Below, piece by piece: positions 6,910-14,116 of a stretch of DNA of 64,000 nucleotides; position 1 is the stretch's first letter; the number at the start of each line of letters is the position of its first letter. Source of the stretch: Olsenella intestinalis (GTDB lineage Bacteria > Actinomycetota > Coriobacteriia > Coriobacteriales > Atopobiaceae). The notes beneath the pieces were generated by a model. That model was not told the DNA's origin, made no database searches, and saw only the letters and a list, made by a program, of their open reading frames with translations. The stretch is taken from assembly GCF_023276655.1 (NCBI RefSeq), contig NZ_JALGRK010000002.1, positions 890,433-954,432 on the forward strand, read 5' to 3'. Position numbers and translations under genes: made by a program.

Positions 6910-8014
6910 CGCCCGAGCTTCTCTCGATGATGCCGCCGCCGAGGCACTCGAGCCCGTCGTAGACGACGGCGCTCTGCCCGGGCGCCACGGTGCGGCGAGG
7001 CTCGGCGAAGTCGATGCGGACGCGCGAGGCGGGCGCGGCGTCGGCGTCGTCGAGCACGGTCACGCGCGCGGGCGCGAGCTCGCCGGTGTGGCGGGTGCGG
7101 ACGAGAAGGTCGCGGCCCTCGAGCTCGGCCGCGCGCTCGGCGCCGCCGATCCAGCGGGCGTCGGAGAGCTCCATCGAGGTGCACCAGAGCGCGGGGCAGT
7201 CGCGGTCGGCGGTCACGTAGACCACGTTCTTCTCGACGTCCGTCGAGACGACGTAGCGCGCGGGACCTCCGCCGAGGTTGAGTCCCTTGCGCTGGCCCAC
7301 GGTGAAGAGGAAGGCGCCGTCGTGGCGGCCCAGGACGCGCCCGGTCTCCCACTCGACGACGTCTCCGGCGCGCCGTTCCAGCGTGTCGAGAAGGAAGGTG
7401 CGGATGCCCACGGGGCCGATGAAGCAGATGCCGTCGGAGTCGGGCTTGCGCTCGACGCCCAGGCCGCGCTCGGCGCACATGCGCCTCACCTCGGCCTTGC
7501 TGGCGATGTCGCCTACGGGGAAGATGGTGCGCGCGAAGGTGTCGGCGGCCACGCGCCACAGGAAGTAGGTCTGGTCCTTGTGCTCGTCGGCCGCGCGCAG
7601 CAGGTGCGCGGCGCCCGCGTCGTCGGTGGTTCGCCGCGCGTAGTGGCCCGTCGCCACGAAGTCGGCGCCCTCGGCGAAGGCCCGCTCGGCGAAGGTGCCG
7701 AACTTGACGGTCTGGTTGCACATGACGTCGGGGTTGGGGGTGTAGCCGCGCGCGTAGGCGTCGACCAGGTAGTCGACCACGGTCTCCTTGTACTCGCGCT
7801 CGCAGTCCCACACGGCGAGGTCGATGCCGAGCGTCACGCAGACGCGCTCGGCGTCGGCCAGGTCGTCGGCCCAGGTGCACTTGAAGCCCGGCAGGTCGCG
7901 CGACCAGTTGCGCATGTAGACGGCATGCACGTCATAGCCCTGCTCGAGCAGGAGCGCAGCCGACAGCGCCGAGTCGACGCCGCCGCTCATGCCAAGGTAC
8001 ACGCGCTTGCCCAT
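6896..8014 (-). CDS. mnmA: tRNA-specific 2-thiouridylase MnmA
   Basis: MnmA forms the 2-thio group of the wobble uridine (s2U34) in tRNA-Lys, -Glu and -Gln, using ATP and a persulfide. The N-terminus has the PP-loop GMSGGVDSA, with YMRNWS further on. The two catalytic cysteines are visible in NPDVMCNQTVKFG (about residue 98) and SDGICFIGP (about residue 190). The length of 372 residues is normal. I chose the ATG at 8014 because GGGAG lies 6 bases upstream; the open frame extends to a GTG at 8059 without a site. The gene follows the cysteine desulfurase gene by 57 bases, which suggests a dedicated sulfur donor. Confidence 0.95.
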   Translation of the reverse strand: MGKRVYLGMSGGVDSALSAALLLEQGYDVHAVYMRNWSRDLPGFKCTWADDLADAERVCVTLGIDLAVWDCEREYKETVVDYLVDAYARGYTPNPDVMCNQTVKFGTFAERAFAEGADFVATGHYARRTTDDAGAAHLLRAADEHKDQTYFLWRVAADTFARTIFPVGDIASKAEVRRMCAERGLGVERKPDSDGICFIGPVGIRTFLLDTLERRAGDVVEWETGRVLGRHDGAFLFTVGQRKGLNLGGGPARYVVSTDVEKNVVYVTADRDCPALWCTSMELSDARWIGGAERAAELEGRDLLVRTRHTGELAPARVTVLDDADAAPASRVRIDFAEPRRTVAPGQSAVVYDGLECLGGGIIERSSGDGAR

Positions 8015-8071
8015 ATGATCTCCCAGGTCGCAATCGATCGCGCCGCCGAGAAGAGCCACGGCGCGTACTCC

Positions 8072-9328
8072 CTACTTCTCCCCCGTCGCGGGTCCGCCTA
8101 TGCCGAGGCGCACCATCTCCTCGCGCACCACACGGCAGATGCAGGACGCGGCATAGTCCACGTCGGCCTCGGTCGTGGGGCGGCCCAGCGTGATGCGAAG
8201 CGACCCGGCGGCCACCTCCTCGGGGACGCCCAAGGCCTCCAGCACGTGCGAGACGCGCATGCGGCTCGCGGCGCAGGCCGAGCCCGTGCCCACCGAGACG
8301 CCGAGCCGCTCGAGGCCGATCACGAGGCGGCGCGCCTCGAGCCCCGGGAAGCTCACGTGCAGAAGGCCCGGCAGGCGCAGCTTTCGCGCGCGCGGCCCGG
8401 TGACGCGCGCCCACGGGAACTCGCGAAGCAGGCGTCGCTCGAGGTCGTCGCGCAGGGCCGCGAGGCGCCGCGACTCCACGCCGCGCGCGGCCTCGGCGAG
8501 CTCGAGCGCCACGGCGAAGGCGACCGCGCCCGCCACGTTCTCGGTGCCGGAGCGGACGCCATGCTCTTGTCCGCCGCCCCTGACCAGCGGGCGAAGCTCG
8601 ACGCCGTCGGCCGCCCAGAGCAGGCCGACCTGCTTGGGACCGTAGACCTTGGCAGCCGAGAGCGTCATGAGGTCGCAGCCGAGCGACGACACGTTGACGG
8701 ACACGTGGCCCGCGGCCTGCGAGGCATCCGTATGCAGGTAGATGGGCCGTGTGATGCCCGCCTCGAGGCGACGCTCGCGCTCGGCGGCCACCACGCGCGC
8801 AATCTCGCGCACGGGCTGGATGCAGCCGATCTCGCCGTTGGCGAGGCCGACCGAGACGAGCCCCACGCCGTCGTCGAGAGCGTCTGCCACGTCGGCGGGC
8901 GACACGCGCCCGTCGGTCCCCACGCCGACGATCTTGTGCTCGCGCGCGCGGGCGCAGGCGAGCGTGGACTCGTGCTCGGTCGCGATCGTGACGACCGTGC
9001 CCTCGGCCGCGGCGAAGGCCAGGTTGTTGGCCTCGGTCGCGCCGGCCGTCAGGGTGACGTTGTCGGCGCGCGCGCCGATCGCGTGAGCGAGGCGGGCGCG
9101 GGCGTCCTCGAGGTCGGCGCGCACCGCGCGCGCCGCGGCGTAGGGGGCCGAGGGGTTCTCGAAGCGCTCGCTCAGGTAGGGCAGCATCGCAGAGACGGCC
9201 TCGGGCGCCATCGGCGTCGCGGCCGCGTAGTCGAGGTAGCAGCGGCGGGGCGCGTCGGCACCCGCGCCGCCTGCGGGGCGAGGCGCCACGCTCCTCTCGG
9301 CGGCGTTGTCGTGGTCGGCGGCGGACAT
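8072..9328 (-). CDS. cysteine desulfurase (IscS/NifS-like)
   Basis: This PLP enzyme removes sulfur from cysteine as a persulfide for tRNA thiolation or Fe-S assembly. The 418 residues include the lysine that binds PLP in SAAKVYGPKQVG (K227), the His region ATEHES (119), the substrate-binding block RSGTENV (259-265), and the active-site cysteine in GTGSACAAS (C352). The enzyme has the short class I loop pattern. About 28 N-terminal residues are Ala/Pro-rich and precede the usual YLDYAAATP start of the fold. It starts in a TGATG overlap with the upstream gene and is directly followed by mnmA, so it probably feeds MnmA. Confidence 0.92.
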   Translation of the reverse strand: MSAADHDNAAERSVAPRPAGGAGADAPRRCYLDYAAATPMAPEAVSAMLPYLSERFENPSAPYAAARAVRADLEDARARLAHAIGARADNVTLTAGATEANNLAFAAAEGTVVTIATEHESTLACARAREHKIVGVGTDGRVSPADVADALDDGVGLVSVGLANGEIGCIQPVREIARVVAAERERRLEAGITRPIYLHTDASQAAGHVSVNVSSLGCDLMTLSAAKVYGPKQVGLLWAADGVELRPLVRGGGQEHGVRSGTENVAGAVAFAVALELAEAARGVESRRLAALRDDLERRLLREFPWARVTGPRARKLRLPGLLHVSFPGLEARRLVIGLERLGVSVGTGSACAASRMRVSHVLEALGVPEEVAAGSLRITLGRPTTEADVDYAASCICRVVREEMVRLGIGGPATGEK

Positions 9329-10212
9329 CACAGGTCCCTCCCGATCACGAGGTTCTGGAACTTGTTGCTCATGAACTCGTCGGTGTAGTGCTCGTCCACC
9401 CACTGGTCGACGGGGCCGGCGGGCGGCTGGCCGGCGTCGCGCCGGGCCGCGCGGCCAAAGCACACGAGCGTCATCACGATGTCGAGGGCCAGGTACACGG
9501 CGAGTATCGTCACGAAGACCACCTGGCGGCGCGTGGTCGGCTCGCCGATGCGGAAGAGCACCCACGGCATCACGAACTTGGTCCACACCACGCCGAGGAG
9601 CCCCCACATCACCAGGAAGCGCCAGGCGACCCACTGCGTGATGTGGTCGGGAAGGTAGACGTACGTCCACGACTGCGCGCGGAAGAGCGCCTCCATGCCC
9701 CAGCCTGTGAGCTGCTCGAGCGCGCCGCCGATGAGCATCGAGACGAGGAAGACCTGCCACAGTCGGGCGCCGTTGCGGCGCAGCAGGAAGGTGGCGACCG
9801 TGAGCAGCACGGTGCCGCAGCCGTAGAGCGGCGAGAAGGGCCCCCACACCAGGCCGACGCGGCTCTGGCTGACGCCGGCCGTGGCCAGCATCCAGAGCTC
9901 CTCGAGCAGAAGGCCCGCGACCGAGCCGATCACGAAGAGGAAGACCACCTGGTACCAGCCGATGCGCAGCCGGTCGAGGAACTCCTCGCGCATGCGCTCG
10001 CGCCCGAGGGCGAGCTCGCGTCGCTGCTCGGCCGTGAGGGCGCGCTTGTCCCCCTCGGCGGCCAGGGCCACCTCGGCGCTCACGTAGCCGCCGGCCACGG
10101 CGCGGTCGAGGTCGACGTCGTAGCCGAGCCACTGCCAGAAGTAGCGCACCACGCGCAAAAAGCCGTGCGCCACCACGAGCAGCGCCAGGAGCGAGAGTAT
10201 CGTGAGAAACAT
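9328..10212 (-). CDS. CmpB-type putative ABC transporter membrane protein (PF06541-like)
   Basis: A 294-residue membrane protein with an N-terminal transmembrane helix (residues 1-20), a charged cytosolic segment (40-90) and about five further helices. The motif GLVWGPFSPLYGCGTVLLTV near residue 137 is typical of the ABC_trans_CmpB family, whose function is poorly defined; no ATPase gene is adjacent. EELW in the preceding helix and GGALEQLTGWGMEALF are other family-like blocks. It is translationally coupled to the cysteine desulfurase gene, though no functional link is obvious. A tRNA-Cys terminator lies upstream. Confidence 0.65.
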   Translation of the reverse strand: MFLTILSLLALLVVAHGFLRVVRYFWQWLGYDVDLDRAVAGGYVSAEVALAAEGDKRALTAEQRRELALGRERMREEFLDRLRIGWYQVVFLFVIGSVAGLLLEELWMLATAGVSQSRVGLVWGPFSPLYGCGTVLLTVATFLLRRNGARLWQVFLVSMLIGGALEQLTGWGMEALFRAQSWTYVYLPDHITQWVAWRFLVMWGLLGVVWTKFVMPWVLFRIGEPTTRRQVVFVTILAVYLALDIVMTLVCFGRAARRDAGQPPAGPVDQWVDEHYTDEFMSNKFQNLVIGRDL

Positions 10213-10253
10213 GTGCGCCCCCCTGGGTCATGGCGCGGCGCGGCCGGTCCAGC

Positions 10254-10280
10254 AAAAAGGCACCCGCATCGCAGGTGCCC
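10254..10280 (-). terminator. terminator behind tRNA-Cys
   Basis: On the minus strand GGGCACC, an 8-base loop and GGTGCC are followed by TTTTT, 11 bases beyond the tRNA-Cys 3' end. Confidence 0.85.
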
Positions 10281-10290
10281 TTATTGTACT

Positions 10291-10364
10291 TGGAGGCGAG
10301 ACCCGGATTCGAACCGGGGATAAAGGCTTTGCAGGCCTCTGCCTTACCACTTGGCCATCTCGCC
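10291..10364 (-). tRNA. tRNA-Cys (GCA)
   Basis: A 74-base cloverleaf on the minus strand from GGCGAGATGGCCAAG to encoded CCA. Anticodon loop CTGCAAA gives GCA. The T loop has GTTCGAATC. Confidence 0.95.
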
Positions 10365-10370
10365 GTATAT

Positions 10371-10395
10371 GAAAAGAGCCGACTGAAATCGGCTC
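10371..10395 (-). terminator. hairpin between tRNA-Gly and tRNA-Cys
   Basis: GAGCCGATTTCAGTCGGCTC followed by TTTTC on the minus strand lies between the two tRNA genes. It would terminate or attenuate transcription after tRNA-Gly, or help processing. Confidence 0.65.
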
Positions 10396-10406
10396 CGGAT
10401 AAACCA

Positions 10407-10482
10407 TGGAGCGGGCTACGGGGTTCGAACCCGCGACCTCCACCTTGGCAAGGTGGCGCGCTACCAACTGCGCCAAGCCCGC
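10407..10482 (-). tRNA. tRNA-Gly (GCC)
   Basis: A 76-base cloverleaf on the minus strand starting GCGGGCTTGGCGCAG and ending with encoded CCA. The anticodon loop centred on TTGCCAA gives GCC. Confidence 0.95.
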
Positions 10483-10494
10483 GACGCAGGAAGT

Positions 10495-10523
10495 AATATA
10501 CGTGAGGGGCACCGCCGTTGCAA
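10495..10523 (-). promoter_or_regulatory. promoter of the tRNA-Gly/tRNA-Cys unit
   Basis: On the minus strand TTGCAA (10523-10518) and TATATT (10500-10495) are exactly 17 bases apart, 12 bases upstream of tRNA-Gly. Confidence 0.8.
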
Positions 10524-10594
10524 GCGAAAATCGAAAAAAGTTTCGCCCGGGCGAGAAGAGCCTGCTCAGGGCCGAAAAAAACTTTGTGAAGCGA

Positions 10595-11335
10595 CTACGC
10601 GCCAATGTGGACGAGCTTCACAATGCGCACCCGCGTCCCCACGCCGCGGCCGCGACGCTCGATCGAGACCGAGTCGACCAGAAGGCGCATCAGGCGGATG
10701 CCGCGGCCGCGCTCGCAGCCGCACTCGGACGCCGGCGCCGCCTCGTCCGCGGCGAGCTCGAAGCCCTCGCCGCAGTCGGTCACGTCCACCACCACGCGGT
10801 CGGGATAGCTCGCCACGGTGAGCAGCGCCCCCTCGCCGCAGGTGTGGTCCACGGCGTTGCCCATGGCCTCCCCCACCGCGAGCGTGAGGTCGAAGGCCTC
10901 GTCCTCCGAGAAGGGCATGCCTGCCACCAGCTGCGCGAACCGGGCGCGCACGCCCTCGAGCGAGCAGGGGTCGATCGCCATGGTGCAGCGCCAGTCGGGC
11001 ACCACCTTGGGGTCGAGGCGGGGCACCTCCCCCTTGGCGCCCGCGCCCGTCACGGGCACGAAGTCGACCAGGCGGCAGATCCTGAGCGCGCGCATCACGC
11101 GCTCGCTCACGTTGACGAGGGAGATGAGCCCGCCCACGGCGCGCATGCGGCGCACCTCGCAGAAGACGAGCGCCATGCCCGCCGAGTCCACGTAGTCGCA
11201 GCCGGCCATGTTGATGACGATGCGCCGGCACCCGTCGTCGATCAGGCCGTCGATAACGCCACGCAGCCTCGGCGCCGTGGTGACGTCGAGGTCGCAGTCA
11301 AGGGGTACCTGGGCTATGTGCGCGCTCTTCTCCAT
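10595..11335 (-). CDS. STAS anti-anti-sigma domain fused to an RsbW-type kinase
   Basis: A 246-residue fusion of two partner-switching modules that are usually separate proteins. Residues 1 to about 105 form a STAS domain with GCDYVDSAGMALVF, where the Ser in DSAG is the usual phosphorylation site. Residues about 125-240 form a HATPase_c_2 serine-kinase domain with N-box LAVGEAMGNAVDH, DCGEGF and GRGIRLMRLLVD. The start at 11335 (MEKSAH) was chosen over the much longer open frame, which runs through the upstream gene. It lies 28 bases downstream of a PP2C phosphatase gene, completing a kinase-antagonist-phosphatase set. No sigma factor gene is nearby, so the final target is unknown. Confidence 0.85.
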   Translation of the reverse strand: MEKSAHIAQVPLDCDLDVTTAPRLRGVIDGLIDDGCRRIVINMAGCDYVDSAGMALVFCEVRRMRAVGGLISLVNVSERVMRALRICRLVDFVPVTGAGAKGEVPRLDPKVVPDWRCTMAIDPCSLEGVRARFAQLVAGMPFSEDEAFDLTLAVGEAMGNAVDHTCGEGALLTVASYPDRVVVDVTDCGEGFELAADEAAPASECGCERGRGIRLMRLLVDSVSIERRGRGVGTRVRIVKLVHIGA

Positions 11336-11363
11336 AGGGTGCTTGTTCCCCAACGCGTGCGCG

Positions 11364-13682
11364 CTATGCGCGCAACTCCGCCGGCGAGCCCTCATCGGCG
11401 GGCAGGCCGTCATAACGCACGCAGACCATGGCCACGTCGTCCTCGAGGCGACGCCCCGTGAACGCGTCGAGCGTGCCGAGCAGCCGCTCGAGGATCCCGT
11501 CGAACCCGCGCGGCCACTCGCGCATGACGGCGTCGCGCAGGCCGTCCTCCCCGAAGAACGAGCCGTCGGCGGCGCGCGCCTCGGTCGTGCCGTCGGTGTA
11601 GAGCAGAAGGGCGTCACCAGGCGAGAGGGGCGCGGTGCCGTCGCGGTAGGCCATGTCGTGGAAGGCGCCCACCACGCCGGACTGCACGCCGAGCGAGTTG
11701 AGCTCGCCCGTCCGCGCGCGCACGAGCACCGCGGGCGGGTGGCCCGCCGAGCAGTAGCGGATCGTGGCGGCGCGCAGGTCGATCACGCCCACGAACAGCG
11801 TCGCGAACGTCTCGAGCCGCGAGAACCCCAGCAGGAACTCGTTGAGCAGGCGCACCATCTCGCTCGGCGCGAGCCCCTGCCAGGCGTAGGCGCCCAACGC
11901 GCACTTGACGGCCGCCGAGACCGACGCCGCCTCGACGCCCTTGCCCGACACGTCACCCATGATCACGCAGGCACGCTCGTCGGGCAGGCGTATCAGGTCG
12001 TAGAAGTCGCCGCCCACGGTGGCCTCCTGCGTCGCCGACGAGTAGATACCCGCCGCCGTGATGCCCCGCACGCGCTGCAGCTCGTTGCGCATGCCGGTCT
12101 GCAGCGCCTGCGCGATGTGCTTGTCCTGGCGCCGGCGGGCGCCGCCCAGCCGTGCGTCGAGCACCGAGCGCACGACGCGCCGCACGAAGGCGCACTCGAT
12201 CTCGTCGACCGGCTCGGAGTCGGCGGGCCTCAGCAGCAGGAACGTGAGGCGCCCCTCGCCCGGGACGGCGTGCGCGATCTCGCCGGCGCGCCCTCCCGCG
12301 CGCGCGTCCACGACGACGCCCATGGCGGGCAGCCCCGCCTCCGCGAGCGCCGCGCCCACAGGCCCCTGCTCCACGGACGTGACGCTCACCTCGCCGGGCA
12401 GCGCGCACGAGTCGAGCCCGACCTCCACCACGGCACCCTCGCTCCCCACGGCGGGGTCGTCGACCAGAAGCGTGCTCTTCTCGTCATCGATTCGCGCCGA
12501 GACGAGCGTGCATCCCAGCTCGCCGGCCACCCTGCCAAGCGCGGCCGCCACGTCGCCCTCGCCCGCGTCCTCCGCGGCCGAGAGCGTCTGCGCGATGTCG
12601 GTCGCCACCTCGGAGAGCGCCTGCTCGCGCCGGGCGCGAAACGCCGAGACCGCACCCACGAGCTGCACCGACAGGTACTGCGCCACAGCGTCGAGCAGCT
12701 CGCTGTCCTCGTGGCGCGTCGGCGTGGCCTGCGCCCAGCCCACCTCGATCAGCGCGATCACGTGGTCGCCGAACCACACGGGCACCGCGATGAACGACGT
12801 CAGCGGCGGCAGCATCGACGCGCGCACGCGGTAGACCTCGCTAGTCTCCTCGTCCACCACGTCGCGCCACTCGAGGTGGCCCTGGCGAAGCTCGCCTGCG
12901 CCGGGCGGCAGCACGCGCAGGCGCAGCGCATGCCCGACCTGCGTGGTGAGCCGCTCGATCGTGCGGCCGTAGGGCATGTAGCGCGGCACGCGCGCACCCG
13001 AAAGCGACGAGCTCGTGCCCCGCAGGCGGTACCCGTTGGCGTCGGCCACGTAGAAGAGGGTCCCCGTCGCCTCCATCGTCTGCGTGATCTCCTCCATCAC
13101 GCGCGAGAAGAGCACGGTCACGTCCTGCGCGTCGAGCGTGGCGAGCACGATGTCGAGCGTGCCCGAGAGGCGACGGTTCGCGCGCGAGAGGTCGCCCACG
13201 AGGCGCTCGTGCTCGCGCTCGGACGCAGCGGGGCCGCCCGCCTCGCGCGCGACGAGGACGTACGTGCGGCTCTCGGCCGAGATGCGCTCGCAGCGAACCG
13301 TCAGCGAGACAACGCCCCCGTCGGCGGCCGCGCCGGAGACCGTCACGGCCGAGCCGTCGAGGGGAAAGGGTGGCGCGAACGCGACCGAGGTGGGCGAGCC
13401 GGGCGCCCCATCGGCGGCACCACGCGCGGCGCGGGCACCCCCTGCGGGCGGCGTCGCCTGGAGGTCTGCGGGAAAGAGCTCTGTCACGGGGGTGCCCACG
13501 AGCTCGCCCGACGCCCCGGACAGGGTGCGCCGCGCGCTGTCGTTGGCAAGCGTGACCAGGCCGTCGTCGCCGAACATGACCACGATGTCGTCGGTGAGGC
13601 CCAGCACGCACGCGAGCGCGGCGTTGACGCCGCTCGCACCCATGCCGTCCTCACGCCTGAACGCCAGTCCGTCCTGCGCCAT
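11364..13682 (-). CDS. RsbU/SpoIIE-type PP2C phosphatase with PAS and GAF sensor domains
   Basis: A 772-residue signalling phosphatase. Residues about 15-110 resemble a PAS domain (DDIVVMFGDDGLVTLANDSA). A GAF-like block follows around 175-340 (RVMEEITQTMEATGTLFYVA, FIAVPVWFGDHVIALIEVGW), and there is possibly a second sensor between 370 and 530. The C-terminal 220 residues are a PPM/SpoIIE domain with GGDFYDL, VIMGDVSGKGVEAA, CSAGHPPAVLV, LLYTDGTTEAR and EDDVAMVCVR, which includes the metal-binding aspartates. I chose the ATG at 13682 (AGAGGGG 7 bases upstream). It probably dephosphorylates the STAS domain encoded directly downstream. Confidence 0.88.
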   Translation of the reverse strand: MAQDGLAFRREDGMGASGVNAALACVLGLTDDIVVMFGDDGLVTLANDSARRTLSGASGELVGTPVTELFPADLQATPPAGGARAARGAADGAPGSPTSVAFAPPFPLDGSAVTVSGAAADGGVVSLTVRCERISAESRTYVLVAREAGGPAASEREHERLVGDLSRANRRLSGTLDIVLATLDAQDVTVLFSRVMEEITQTMEATGTLFYVADANGYRLRGTSSSLSGARVPRYMPYGRTIERLTTQVGHALRLRVLPPGAGELRQGHLEWRDVVDEETSEVYRVRASMLPPLTSFIAVPVWFGDHVIALIEVGWAQATPTRHEDSELLDAVAQYLSVQLVGAVSAFRARREQALSEVATDIAQTLSAAEDAGEGDVAAALGRVAGELGCTLVSARIDDEKSTLLVDDPAVGSEGAVVEVGLDSCALPGEVSVTSVEQGPVGAALAEAGLPAMGVVVDARAGGRAGEIAHAVPGEGRLTFLLLRPADSEPVDEIECAFVRRVVRSVLDARLGGARRRQDKHIAQALQTGMRNELQRVRGITAAGIYSSATQEATVGGDFYDLIRLPDERACVIMGDVSGKGVEAASVSAAVKCALGAYAWQGLAPSEMVRLLNEFLLGFSRLETFATLFVGVIDLRAATIRYCSAGHPPAVLVRARTGELNSLGVQSGVVGAFHDMAYRDGTAPLSPGDALLLYTDGTTEARAADGSFFGEDGLRDAVMREWPRGFDGILERLLGTLDAFTGRRLEDDVAMVCVRYDGLPADEGSPAELRA

Positions 13683-13834
13683 GAGAAACCCCTCTCGATT
13701 GGCCGCGATCTTGTCGCGCCAGCATACGTGAGTAGCATACCCGTATGCGCCGCGACCGATAACGCGCGCTCCTCTCGCCCGCGAGGGGCCCAAGGGGAAG
13801 CCAGGGGGAGGCGCCGCGCATTGCCTCGAGATAC

Positions 13835-13858
13835 GAAAAGAGGCCCTTGCGGGCCTCT
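13835..13858 (-). terminator. terminator behind tRNA-Leu
   Basis: AGAGGCCC-GCAA-GGGCCTCT followed by TTTTCG on the minus strand, just beyond the tRNA-Leu 3' end. Confidence 0.85.
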
Positions 13859-13867
13859 GAGAATTCG

Positions 13868-13958
13868 TGGTGTCGGAGGCGGGACTTGAACCCGCACGAC
13901 CTTTTAGTCAGTCACTAGCACCTCAAGCTAGCGCGTCTGCCAATTCCGCCACTCCGAC
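13868..13958 (-). tRNA. tRNA-Leu (GAG)
   Basis: A 91-base class II tRNA on the minus strand from GTCGGAGTGGCGGAATTG to encoded CCA. The anticodon loop TTGAGGT gives GAG, and a long variable arm is present, as expected for leucine. Confidence 0.95.
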
Positions 13959-13978
13959 ATGCGTTTCGTGCGAGAGCA

Positions 13979-14008
13979 ATATTAGCACGCACCTTTCGCG
14001 CGATGCAA
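13979..14008 (-). promoter_or_regulatory. promoter of tRNA-Leu
   Basis: On the minus strand TTGCAT (14008-14003) and TAATAT (13984-13979) are separated by 18 bases, 20 bases upstream of the tRNA. Confidence 0.75.
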
Positions 14009-14080
14009 CAACTATTTTGAAAAATGTGAACGTGCCGCGAATCCGCAGGTCGAAGGGCGAATTCACCTTATGGAGGGCCC

Positions 14081-14115
14081 AAAGGGGCCGCGACGCGCAT
14101 TGCGCCGCGGCCCTC
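14081..14115 (-). terminator. terminator of the surface-protein gene
   Basis: A very GC-rich stem (GGGCCGCGGCGC pairing with GCGCGTCGCGGCCC) followed by CTTT lies directly behind the stop codon on the minus strand. Confidence 0.7.
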
Positions 14116-14116
14116 G

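Noticed and set aside
6773-9388. 871-codon plus-strand frame over mnmA and the cysteine desulfurase gene
   Set aside because: Shadow of two certain genes on the other strand; it crosses their boundary.
10371-10482. tRNA gene nest as an integration scar like that of tRNA-Val
   Set aside because: No second copies of the tRNA-Cys, tRNA-Gly or tRNA-Leu 3' ends were found in the window.
11208-13889. Open frame of 893 codons on the plus strand over the PP2C gene
   Set aside because: It is the mirror of a GC-rich coding gene; the translation is rich in R, H, A and L without motifs, while the minus strand encodes clear PAS-GAF-PP2C domains.
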